Assembly (NCBI GenBank): GCA_016291005.1
Contig: JAEEVT010000003.1
Coordinates: 1-64,000 of the forward strand
Length of the DNA: 64,000 nucleotides
Source of the DNA: Prevotella sp.
Lineage (GTDB): Bacteria > Bacteroidota > Bacteroidia > Bacteroidales > Bacteroidaceae
Reading direction: 5' to 3'
In this document: positions 46,498-54,827 of the stretch, one piece after another
How the letters are laid out: the number at the start of each line of letters is the position of its first letter
Numbering within the stretch: position 1 is the first letter of the stretch
Notes under the pieces: generated by a model
Database searches by the model: none
The model's input: only the letters and a program-made list of their open reading frames with translations
What the model was told of the DNA's origin: nothing
Position numbers and translations under genes: made by a program

Positions 46498-49400
46498 TTA
46501 GGGTTTGGGAGTTGTACGGCCATGAGTGGTATCGATGTGCCACCTTGTGCAGTACTTCTGAGAACCCCACTCGTAGAAGATAGTGATCGGGATGAGTACA
46601 TCGAACTCAGTCACGTTGTCACCATTGTTCTCGTAGTAGATAGAACCGAAGCGAGACAGTCTGCTCTCATTACGTGGGCTGATACCCATGTACTGCTCGA
46701 TAGCGCTCTCCTGAGAAGCAGGTACATACTGCCAGAGCTTCCAGTCGTCTGCAGGAGCGACACCCTGGATGCGGTTACCCTTCTGATCCCATCCGAGACC
46801 GAAGATGTGGTATGCCTGATCCATGTACGGCTCACCGACGAACAGACGAACCTGTGTAGAGATGGTGCTCATCTTCACGAACTTCTCCGGATCAGTCTGA
46901 TGCATGTTGGTCCAGATATTGCTCGGATCCATGTCAACACCGATACCCTTCACATTGTAGTAACCCCAGAACCACCAGTGGTTGTCATACATGTAACCCT
47001 GATGTGTCTTGTCACCACGCCAATCGAAGAGCTTCAGGTAGTCGAGCAGATAGATCGTGTTCTCACCTGTGTTAGCATCCAGAGCAGCAGGAATCTTAGT
47101 CAGATCGAGGTTGATAGGACGCTCCCAAGATGCGATGAACGTAGCAAGCGGAGTGTACTTGTGAGGATCTGCAGGTGCTGCAATGTACTTAGTGAGACCA
47201 TTTGCAGTGCACTCGAACTCATAGACGTCACCATCAGTTACATGGAATCCAGTCTGAAGTGCATCGTCAAGAGCCTTATTGTACTCGTCGTGCTTCTCCT
47301 GCTCAACATACAGAGCAACATCGCAACCATTGTTAGCAACAACACCAACCCAAGCACGGAGCTGCTTGTTGATGAACTCACGCTCATGCTCGAAGTCGCA
47401 GCCAATAACTTGCTCATTGGCATCACGCTTAACAGGATAACCCAGAGCGTTCAGGACGTCGTAAGCAACGAGGTTCTCAATAGCATTACCAGCTTCAACA
47501 TCAGCAGCAGTTGCACCGATAGGCAAATAGTGAATCAGCTCGAACGAACCAGCCTTTGTATAAGTAGAAGGATCCTTCTCATACTGCTCGTACTTCACGA
47601 ACTTAGCAATAGGAGTATACTCACCAGTCTTCAGGTTCTTAGCATACAGGATAGTGTCGTTGAATACACCGTCGTTGTACTTGATAGCACACTTCTGGAG
47701 AATGCCCTTCAGGTCAGCGTCAGTCTTAACGTCAGCCTTGTCGTAGCTGGGATCCCAAATGTGACCCATGTGAGTATCCTTGATATCAACAATGTGCTTG
47801 TGGAAATTGACATCAGTCTGCATCTTAGGATAAGTGTGCTTCGGAGTTCCAATGTGATCATTGTCCCACCACTCAGAATTGTTAAGCTTCATGTTAACAT
47901 ACTTATCGGGAGCAATCTGGCGCATACCACCCTTGTTCTGCTGGTTGCCACCAATTACAGACATGTTACCAGTCTGCCAGTGGATGTAACCTGCATCAGG
48001 ATTCTGGTTAATGTTATTAACATTGTAAGTATCCCATGCTACACCATTACGATAGTCACCACGCTTAGAGAAGCTGCTGCCGAACTCAGTCAGGCTATAG
48101 CTGCTGGTCTTCTCAGGAACGTACTTACAGAACAGCATGTTCCAAGTGTCAACGTTACGGTAGTTGTGAACCTTACCATCGAGAGATGCAGGAATACCGA
48201 ATACACGGTTCTGGGGAACGGTCAACTCAACGTATGCCTTGCTATCAGCGTTCGGCATTGCAGCAGCATCACCATTCTGAGGAGTAATGATGTACTCAGC
48301 CAGACATACACTACCCGGCTTCTTGTAACCGTCGATCATAGTCTTAGCAGTGATCTTGTAGTTCTTCGGAGCGAAGAAGTACTTAGCATGACCGCAATAA
48401 ACATCCCTAGGACCTTCAGTCTTAGTCAGAGTGAACTTGTTCGTAATAAGCGTAGAGCTCATCTGGTTAGTCCAACGCTCATCCTTAATAGTGCTGACAG
48501 CGGCATTACCCGGAGCCATGATGTCGAAGATAACACCTGACCAACCACCCTGCGGTGTATAGCTAACACCAGTACCATTCTGGTAGTTGAACCAGTAGTT
48601 GTTGTTCTTCTCCTTATAGCTGTAAGCATAAGCCTCACGTCTCAGGTTCAAGGTCATCTTAACCCACAGATAAGGATACGGTGAGCTATAATTGTTGACC
48701 TCACGACCACGGTGAGCATACTCATAATCGACGTCCTTAGCAGCAAATGCGAACCAACGGGTAACCTTTACGCCAGGACCACCAGGCAGAGCATCGGGAT
48801 TGTCATGAGTCAGGTACTCAATTTCCTCCTCAGACAGAGTCCAAGAGAAGATGTGGTTAGTTGTACCTTCACCATTCGGGTAGTAAACAGCGTTACCGAG
48901 GTCATCATTCTCGAACTTGTTGCTGGTTTCAGGAGCAGCGAAGCCACGCTCGGGAGGAGTACCACCATTACCATAGATATCAGTACCGAAGTTGAAGAGC
49001 TTCAGCTCATAACCACGCATGTGAGTATCACGAACACCAGGAATGAATACCTGATAAGCCATCGGAGTCACATACTTCTTATCGTTGTCGTCAACAACAG
49101 CGTTACCTTCCTTACATACTGCCCAGAAGTAATCGTCGAACGACAGAATCTCCATACCGGTATTGTCAACAGAAGGATCAATCTTGAAGCGTCCCTGGAG
49201 AGCATCCTGCAGGATGTACTTAGAGAATTCAGCCCATGTTGTGAAGTTGCTAACAGGATCACAGAGGTTGAAGTTCTTGTCATACTCAGGATAACCAGTG
49301 ATGTTCAGGTTCAGCGGAGTGTAGTTGATGTGGAGCAGAATGTAACCATCGAGCAACACGTCACCCTGCTCGTTCTTCAGCATAACGCGAACCAGCGGCT

Positions 49401-51738
49401 CACGGTCAACAGAAGTGGTTGAACGAGTATTGATGGGATAGCCCTGAGCGTCAACGCTCTTAGCGATAACGATACCAGTCTGGTCGGTAGTCATGTTCCA
49501 ACCATCAATACGCTTGTCGGTACCTTCTTCCATACCATCACACCAGCTCTTGAACGAAGCATAACGAGAATCGCGAGTACCGTTAGTACTGTTCAGGTAG
49601 TCAACAAATTCAAACTCGTAGTGCAGACCCCAAGCAGCCTCGTCACCATAGTGCAGAACACCAAGGTCATAAGACAGCGGGTTGTAGATACCAGGAATCA
49701 GCTCGCGCTTCTTCAGGTTCTCACGCAGATAGTGTACACCGAGATAAGGACGCAGGTCAATACCCTCGGCATCCTGACACATCAGCTCAAGAGAAGCACC
49801 ATCGGGATCAGCCAGAGCTTCCTGAGGAGTATCCCAGATGTGAATACGGTTGTTGTAACAGTTGTTGTTCTCATCGAGAGCCCAACCTTCCTCATCACCG
49901 ATACGTGTGCCATCACCACCGTGGAAGTGGTTAATCTTCGGCTCAATGTACATGGGCTTCTTGTCCCAGATCAGACCTTCGAGCATCACGTGAGTAGGAA
50001 CAATCAGAGCATAGTCTGAAGTAATCTTCTCGTCAGAGCTAGCCTTCATCTGCAGAGCAACGGTGTTGTCTGTGTTGTTACCACCCTGATAATCATAGCG
50101 AGTCCAGCCGTACCAAGAACCATAGAGAGCATCACCCTCCCAATACTTGTTGACAGCACCATTGTATTCGTCGTTGTTAGCATAAGGACCAGCAGGATCA
50201 TTAGGAAGATCACACTGAGTGTCAGTGTTACCGGTATGCATCTCATGACCACCAGTAGTACCAGACTGATTCTCAGGATAGCTAACGTTACTGTTAGTAT
50301 TACCGTTCGGGTTGATAGTCTCGTCGGTAGGCCATGGAGCCAGACGATCGGGATGCTCAATCTGAATACCTACGTAAACAATACCAGTACCATCCTTGCG
50401 GAATACCTGCTTGTTGGGAACACCAAGGCTGGTGCGCCAAGAAGTCTGCTTGTAAATCTTGAAGAACTCTGCAGGAGAAGTAATATTCAGCTTAGCAGCA
50501 GCAGCACGAGTGTTGTAGTAAACTACATCGGGCTCCAGAACATTGAATGCAGGAGCATTAGCAGTGTAGTCAACAGAAGCGCTTGACGGATTCAGGTGAT
50601 ACTCAACCTCCCAAGCGGGACCATAGATCCACTCATCAGCAGCCCAAGTAGGCTCATAATACCAAATGCGATGATCAGGATCAGCATCAGCAGCACCGCG
50701 CACATACTTACGGATAATCTGGTTACCAGTAGAAGTACCATCATAGTACAGCTGACGACCGAGAGAGTTGGGATAGAAGTCACCCTGTCTGGTATACTTC
50801 TGGATATCCGAACTCTTCTGGGTGTAAGAATTACCCTCGGGGAAAGAGATGTCCTGACGTGTCTGCTCATCAACTGCAGGAGCTTTCTCAGCAGTGTGAT
50901 GAGAGATATTCAGCCAATTCTCAGGAATACGTTGCCATACATGAATGGTGTCACCAATCCAAGGATACTCGATGCTCTCAATACCGTCAAGGTAGAGATG
51001 AGGAACGAATACCATAGCCTTGAGGTCAGAAGACAGAGAGATGGTAACCATCTTCAGGTCGCCCTCGCCGCCCTGTACACCATACAGATACAGATACTCG
51101 TCAGTCTTAACAGCGGTAATCACGTTAGAAGGAGTGTCCGTGCTAACAGTGAACTTAATGGTGGTGTGCTGAACGAATACACCGTCCTTGTACAGGTCGA
51201 AGCAACCAGTCTCTGAGTTGGGCACGTAGTAGATACCCTCACCAGCGTTAGTTCCAGGCTCGCCCTTAGTACCAAGAGCATAGTACTCGGTCTTTACACC
51301 GTCACGATACCAATAACCGTCGGTACCGATTTCCCATACGGTACCGTCCTTGCCAACGACGCCGGGATCACCCTTGTCACCCTTGTCGCCCTTGTCGCCC
51401 TTAGCGCCAGTTGCGCCAGTTGCGCCAGTTGCACCAGTAGCACCGGTATCACCCTTGTCGCCCTTTTCGCCCTTGGCACCGTTTACGATGTCATAGGACT
51501 GATCGTTGCTCAAGGTGATTCTGATACCGCCAGTACCGTCTGTCAGCTTAGTCACGCTCTTGATAACAGCGCCATTGTTGATGGCAGTCTGAATGTCGTT
51601 GAGCGATTTCTTCAGCTGATCGATCTGAGCCTGCAAGTCCTTGATGTCGTCATCGTAGTCCTTACAAGACACAAACGAACTTGTGGCAGCAAAGAACATT
51701 GCTACCATAAGCATTGCACTCAAAATCTTTTTGTTCAT
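46498..51738 (-). CDS. Giant surface lipoprotein with a collagen-like stretch
   Basis: A 1746-residue protein. The signal peptide ends at lipobox FVSC (Cys25), and KDYDDDIKD next to it fits a Bacteroidetes surface lipoprotein export signal. Residues about 30-55 form a coiled coil (IKDLQAQIDQLKKSLNDIQ). Residues 87-125 are 13 uninterrupted Gly-X-Y triplets (GAK GEK GDK GDT GAT ...), a short collagen-like helix. A segment with DGTVWEIGTDGYWYRDGVKT follows, and the rest (about 170-1746) is a long beta-rich region with no family I recognise. The three-chain nature of collagen suggests a trimeric stalk holding the C-terminal region off the surface. It has its own promoter and a strong terminator. 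Confidence 0.88.
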   Translation of the reverse strand: MNKKILSAMLMVAMFFAATSSFVSCKDYDDDIKDLQAQIDQLKKSLNDIQTAINNGAVIKSVTKLTDGTGGIRITLSNDQSYDIVNGAKGEKGDKGDTGATGATGATGATGAKGDKGDKGDKGDPGVVGKDGTVWEIGTDGYWYRDGVKTEYYALGTKGEPGTNAGEGIYYVPNSETGCFDLYKDGVFVQHTTIKFTVSTDTPSNVITAVKTDEYLYLYGVQGGEGDLKMVTISLSSDLKAMVFVPHLYLDGIESIEYPWIGDTIHVWQRIPENWLNISHHTAEKAPAVDEQTRQDISFPEGNSYTQKSSDIQKYTRQGDFYPNSLGRQLYYDGTSTGNQIIRKYVRGAADADPDHRIWYYEPTWAADEWIYGPAWEVEYHLNPSSASVDYTANAPAFNVLEPDVVYYNTRAAAAKLNITSPAEFFKIYKQTSWRTSLGVPNKQVFRKDGTGIVYVGIQIEHPDRLAPWPTDETINPNGNTNSNVSYPENQSGTTGGHEMHTGNTDTQCDLPNDPAGPYANNDEYNGAVNKYWEGDALYGSWYGWTRYDYQGGNNTDNTVALQMKASSDEKITSDYALIVPTHVMLEGLIWDKKPMYIEPKINHFHGGDGTRIGDEEGWALDENNNCYNNRIHIWDTPQEALADPDGASLELMCQDAEGIDLRPYLGVHYLRENLKKRELIPGIYNPLSYDLGVLHYGDEAAWGLHYEFEFVDYLNSTNGTRDSRYASFKSWCDGMEEGTDKRIDGWNMTTDQTGIVIAKSVDAQGYPINTRSTTSVDREPLVRVMLKNEQGDVLLDGYILLHINYTPLNLNITGYPEYDKNFNLCDPVSNFTTWAEFSKYILQDALQGRFKIDPSVDNTGMEILSFDDYFWAVCKEGNAVVDDNDKKYVTPMAYQVFIPGVRDTHMRGYELKLFNFGTDIYGNGGTPPERGFAAPETSNKFENDDLGNAVYYPNGEGTTNHIFSWTLSEEEIEYLTHDNPDALPGGPGVKVTRWFAFAAKDVDYEYAHRGREVNNYSSPYPYLWVKMTLNLRREAYAYSYKEKNNNYWFNYQNGTGVSYTPQGGWSGVIFDIMAPGNAAVSTIKDERWTNQMSSTLITNKFTLTKTEGPRDVYCGHAKYFFAPKNYKITAKTMIDGYKKPGSVCLAEYIITPQNGDAAAMPNADSKAYVELTVPQNRVFGIPASLDGKVHNYRNVDTWNMLFCKYVPEKTSSYSLTEFGSSFSKRGDYRNGVAWDTYNVNNINQNPDAGYIHWQTGNMSVIGGNQQNKGGMRQIAPDKYVNMKLNNSEWWDNDHIGTPKHTYPKMQTDVNFHKHIVDIKDTHMGHIWDPSYDKADVKTDADLKGILQKCAIKYNDGVFNDTILYAKNLKTGEYTPIAKFVKYEQYEKDPSTYTKAGSFELIHYLPIGATAADVEAGNAIENLVAYDVLNALGYPVKRDANEQVIGCDFEHEREFINKQLRAWVGVVANNGCDVALYVEQEKHDEYNKALDDALQTGFHVTDGDVYEFECTANGLTKYIAAPADPHKYTPLATFIASWERPINLDLTKIPAALDANTGENTIYLLDYLKLFDWRGDKTHQGYMYDNHWWFWGYYNVKGIGVDMDPSNIWTNMHQTDPEKFVKMSTISTQVRLFVGEPYMDQAYHIFGLGWDQKGNRIQGVAPADDWKLWQYVPASQESAIEQYMGISPRNESRLSRFGSIYYENNGDNVTEFDVLIPITIFYEWGSQKYCTRWHIDTTHGRTTPKP

Positions 51739-52137
51739 ACGATTTGAATTTAATTAATTAATAAAAAAAGAAGTTATATACTCTATTCTCTCACAGTTTT
51801 TAGACGCATCTCCCCCAAGGAGCCACGTTTTTGGGTGCAAATATAGGCATTAATTTGATAACTTGCAAGGATTTTTGCACATTTTTTTAAAAAAGTGCCG
51901 AAAAAAATGACTTTTTTGGGGTTTTGAGGTGTAAAAGGGCCATTTTTGAGCCAATTTTTTGTTTTTTTTAATAGAATCGCTTGCATTTGCTTTTAATTTA
52001 CCAAATTTTCACTATACCTTATTTATATATATAAAAAGGCGAAGGCCTCAAGTTACGAGTTGACGGTCGGCACTCACCACCGTCTGGTTTCAAGTTTTAT
52101 GTTTCACGTTTCATGTTTAAAGTTCAAAGTTCAAATG
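51739..52137. other. Intergenic region between the collagen-like gene and tRNA-Leu
   Basis: About 400 bp, AT-rich. It holds the leader and promoter of the 46498 gene, T-rich runs at 51880-51980, a 6-bp hairpin (52062-52067/52079-52084) and, at about 52088-52135, degenerate TTTCATGTTT and AAGTTCAAAG repeat words. An open frame at 51783-51986 has no supporting features. Confidence 0.7.
51838..51845 (-). promoter_or_regulatory. -7 box of the collagen-like lipoprotein gene
   Basis: CAAATATA reads TATATTTG on the minus strand, leaving a leader of about 95 bases. A TTG core lies about 20 bases further upstream. Confidence 0.65.
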
Positions 52138-52139
52138 AA

Positions 52140-52163
52140 AGGCGGGGCACTGCTGCTCCGCCT
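52140..52163 (-). terminator. Terminator-like hairpin after tRNA-Leu
   Basis: AGGCGG (52140-52145) pairs with CCGCCT (52158-52163), followed on the minus strand by a T-containing tract. It touches the encoded CCA end of the tRNA. Confidence 0.6.
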
Positions 52164-52247
52164 GGTACCCAGACCCGGGCTCGAACCGGGATGGGTTTCC
52201 CCACTGGTGTTTGAGACCAGCGCGTCTACCGATTCCGCCATCTGGGC
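52163..52247 (-). tRNA. tRNA-Leu (anticodon CAA)
   Basis: An 85-base class II tRNA with an encoded CCA end. Acceptor arms GCCCAGA and TCTGGGT pair (one G-T). The anticodon stem CTGGT/ACCAG encloses loop CTCAAAC, giving anticodon CAA for UUG. A long variable arm and the GGTTCGAGCC T-loop region are present. Confidence 0.97.
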
Positions 52248-52349
52248 TTTTGCGGGTGCAAAATTACAAATAAAAATTAAGAAAGAAGAAGGAACCATGA
52301 AGAATTTTAAAAAAAAATGTCTTTTTTTGTCTGATAAGGATTTTTTTCG

Positions 52350-52357
52350 TAACTTCG
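52350..52357 (+). promoter_or_regulatory. Probable promoter of manC
   Basis: TAACTTCG is a one-base variant of TAnnTTTG. A TTTG at 52326-52329 lies 20 bases upstream, close to the -33/-7 spacing of Bacteroidetes promoters. Confidence 0.55.
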
Positions 52358-52386
52358 TAGGCGATTTAGGAATTAAGAGTTAACAT

Positions 52387-53517
52387 ATGGAGCCAAACAA
52401 CCAAAACTATTGTGTCATCTTGGCAGGAGGTAAGGGAAGAAGGCTTTGGCCTTGCAGTCGTGAGAAATGTCCGAAGCAGTTTGTCGACTTCTTCGGTGTG
52501 GGTCGCACCCAGCTACAGCAAACCTTCGACCGCTTTACCCGCATACTTCCGAAAGAGAATATATTTGTTTGTACGAACCGTGAGTACGCACCGATTGTTC
52601 GCGAGCAGTTAGCAGACCTTCACGAAGAGAATCTGATGGTGGAGCCCGTTAACCGTGGCACTGCACCGAGTGTGGCATGGGCCAACATGCGTATCTGCCG
52701 GAGAAACCCTCAGGGCAATGTGGTGATAACCCCTTCTGACCAGTTTGTGTTGAACGAGGATGCCTTCTACCGGAACATGGAAGAGGCCCTCATGTTTGTA
52801 TCGTGCCACGACATGCTGTTAGCCTTGGGTGTTACCCCTACCCGTCCAGAGCCTGGCTACGGTTACATTCAAAAAGGCGAAGAGATTCCACGCAGCGAAG
52901 CTTCGGAGGTGATAGGAATGGCAGACGCTAAGCCCAACGTCTTTCAGGTACAGTCGTTTGCCGAGAAGCCAGAACGTCAGTTTGCACAGATGTTCATGGA
53001 CTCTGGGGAATTTTTGTGGAACACAGGAGTGATTCTCTCCAACGCCAATTACCTACGCGACTGTTTCCGCCAGCTGTTTCCCGATGTGCCCTACCGCTTC
53101 GAGGAAAATCTGACGGATTACACTATTGAGCAGGAGATGGCCTTCGTGAATGAGCATTACCCAGCCTACCCGAACCTCAGTATCGACCAAGGCGTTCTTG
53201 AACATTGCGAGAACGTCTGTGTGATGCGATGCGACTTCGGCTGGGCCGACCTTGGCACATGGCATGCCATCTACGAATGTAAGAGTAAGGCAGAGGGCGA
53301 CAATGTCGTGGTTGACTCAGAGGTGATGCTTGAGGATTCGCACAACAACGTCATCAAGTTGCCGAAGGGCCGACTTGGCGTCATCAATGGTCTGGACGGG
53401 TACATTGTCGCCGAAGAAGGCAATGTACTGCTGATTTGTAAGAAGGGCGACTCGTCGGCACTGGTGCGCAAATACGTCAATGAGGTCAAGATGAAATACG
53501 GAGAAGAGTATGTATAG
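52387..53517 (+). CDS. manC: Mannose-1-phosphate guanylyltransferase
   Basis: This enzyme makes GDP-mannose from GTP and mannose-1-phosphate, feeding capsule or other glycan synthesis. The 376-residue length fits the monofunctional form, without a C-terminal isomerase domain. The nucleotide-binding GGKGRRLWP loop (14-22), the CPKQF lysine motif and FAEKP (about 191-195) are all present. A glycosyltransferase gene follows after an array of repeat words. Confidence 0.93.
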   Translation: MEPNNQNYCVILAGGKGRRLWPCSREKCPKQFVDFFGVGRTQLQQTFDRFTRILPKENIFVCTNREYAPIVREQLADLHEENLMVEPVNRGTAPSVAWANMRICRRNPQGNVVITPSDQFVLNEDAFYRNMEEALMFVSCHDMLLALGVTPTRPEPGYGYIQKGEEIPRSEASEVIGMADAKPNVFQVQSFAEKPERQFAQMFMDSGEFLWNTGVILSNANYLRDCFRQLFPDVPYRFEENLTDYTIEQEMAFVNEHYPAYPNLSIDQGVLEHCENVCVMRCDFGWADLGTWHAIYECKSKAEGDNVVVDSEVMLEDSHNNVIKLPKGRLGVINGLDGYIVAEEGNVLLICKKGDSSALVRKYVNEVKMKYGEEYV

Positions 53518-53596
53518 AATTTGGAGTTAAGAATTACGAATTAAGAATTATCGGCTTGCCGATTAAGAATTATAAATTTAGAATTAAAGATTAATC
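53518..53596. repeat. TTAAGAATTA repeat words with a small palindrome
   Basis: Several copies of AGTTAAGAATTA-type words surround the hairpin ATCGGC-TT-GCCGAT (53550-53563). A closely similar block lies at 54745-54822, after the next gene. Confidence 0.8.
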
Positions 53597-53603
53597 ATCA
53601 ACC

Positions 53604-54767
53604 ATGGTTGTCGGGCTGGATGCGAAACGTATTGTCAAGAATGGCACAGGACTTGGAAGCTACGGGCGAACGCTCGTCAACGACCTGATACGGCGGAACA
53701 ACGGAGAACTGGACCTTCGGCTATATGCACCCGACGAGGGACGCGCCGAGTTGCAGGGACAGGTTTTGGAGGGTGCAACGTGGTGCTATGCTGACCGCCG
53801 AGGGGAAACTTCGGTGCACGATCCTGGACAACAGAAGGAACACACGAGGCACAGCGGGCTTTGGAAGGCCTGGTGGCGGACACGGGGAATCATCAAAGAT
53901 CTTCAGCGGGACGGTGTACAGGTATATCACGGTCTATCTGGTGAATTGCCTATCGGCCTGCGAAAGGCCGGCATCCAAGGCGTGGTGACAATCCACGACC
54001 TGATATTCCTACGGCATCCAGAATACTACCATTGGATAGACACGAAGCTGTACGCATGGAAGTTCCGCCAAACGCTACGCGAGGCAGACCACATCATCGC
54101 TATTAGCGAACGCACCCGGCAAGACATCATAGAATTAGGCGGCGAGGAATATGCCGATCGTATCAGCGTCATTTACCAGAGTTTTGCACCCAGGTTCTCC
54201 ACAGAGGTCTCGGCAGCGAAAAAAGCCGAAGTCCGCGAACGCTACGGCCTGCCGATGCGCTTTGTGCTAAACGTCGGGACGATTGAACGGCGCAAGAACC
54301 TGTTATTACCTGCTGAAGCGATAGACCTGCTGCCGCAAGACCTGCACTTAGTGGCCGTAGGCAGACAAACCGATTATGTCAGGGAGTTGCCCCAAAGCGA
54401 GCGTCTCCACCTGTTGAGTGGTGTGCCTGACGAAGATCTGGCAGCCATCTATGCTTTGGCAGAGGTCTTCGTGTACCCATCACGTTACGAAGGTTTCGGC
54501 ATACCCATTATAGAGGCTATTGCCGCCGGTTTACCCGTAGTGGCATGTACGGGGTCATGCTTAGAAGAAGCTGGAGGTCCGAACAGCCTTTATGTGAACC
54601 CTGACAATGCGATAGACATGGCGGAAGCCATCAAGATGTCGATGAAAGGAGCACGCAACCGCGAAGAGCGCATCCTCAAGAGCCGAGATTATATCCGCCG
54701 TTTCGAAGGGAAGGATGTTGCCGGGCAGGTAATGGAGGTTTACAAGGAGTTAAGAGTTAAGAATTAA
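53604..54767 (+). CDS. GT4-type glycosyltransferase
   Basis: A 387-residue cytosolic enzyme of the glycosyltransferase group 1 (GT4) fold. The nucleotide-binding line NVGTIERRKNLLLPAEAI and the C-terminal VYPSRYEGFGIPIIEAIAAGLPVV with its EGFGxxxxE motif are clear. Possible donors include GDP-mannose, since manC is next door, but this is only context. The last residues (ELRVKN) are encoded by the TTAAGAGTTAAGAATTAAG word that continues past the stop. Confidence 0.9.
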   Translation: MVVGLDAKRIVKNGTGLGSYGRTLVNDLIRRNNGELDLRLYAPDEGRAELQGQVLEGATWCYADRRGETSVHDPGQQKEHTRHSGLWKAWWRTRGIIKDLQRDGVQVYHGLSGELPIGLRKAGIQGVVTIHDLIFLRHPEYYHWIDTKLYAWKFRQTLREADHIIAISERTRQDIIELGGEEYADRISVIYQSFAPRFSTEVSAAKKAEVRERYGLPMRFVLNVGTIERRKNLLLPAEAIDLLPQDLHLVAVGRQTDYVRELPQSERLHLLSGVPDEDLAAIYALAEVFVYPSRYEGFGIPIIEAIAAGLPVVACTGSCLEEAGGPNSLYVNPDNAIDMAEAIKMSMKGARNREERILKSRDYIRRFEGKDVAGQVMEVYKELRVKN

Positions 54768-54822
54768 GAGTTAAGAGTTGTCGGCTACGCCGATTAAGAA
54801 TTGAGAGTTAAGAATTAACCGT
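54745..54822. repeat. TTAAGAGTTAAGAATTA words, second block with a palindrome
   Basis: The array begins inside the glycosyltransferase C-terminus and continues between it and the next gene. It contains TCGGC-TAC-GCCGA (54781-54793), matching the palindrome in the 53518 block with a slightly longer loop. Confidence 0.8.
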
Positions 54823-54827
54823 GAACG

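Noticed and set aside
46522-48540. A plus-strand open frame of 672 codons opposite the collagen-like lipoprotein gene
   Set aside because: The composition is leucine/valine-rich without motifs and the opposite frame has clear domain evidence. It is a shadow frame.
51783-51986. A 67-codon minus-strand open frame upstream of the collagen-like lipoprotein
   Set aside because: It overlaps the promoter and leader of that gene and has no recognisable features.
52163-52247. tRNA-Leu considered as an integration site of a mobile element
   Set aside because: No repeat of its 3' end was noticed elsewhere in the window, and no integrase lies beside it.
53249-53268. A TGGCAC-N5-ATGC stretch resembling a sigma-54 promoter, considered because rpoN is present
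   Set aside because: It lies inside the manC coding region, the -12 element lacks the TTGC core, and no sigma-54 activator gene is nearby.
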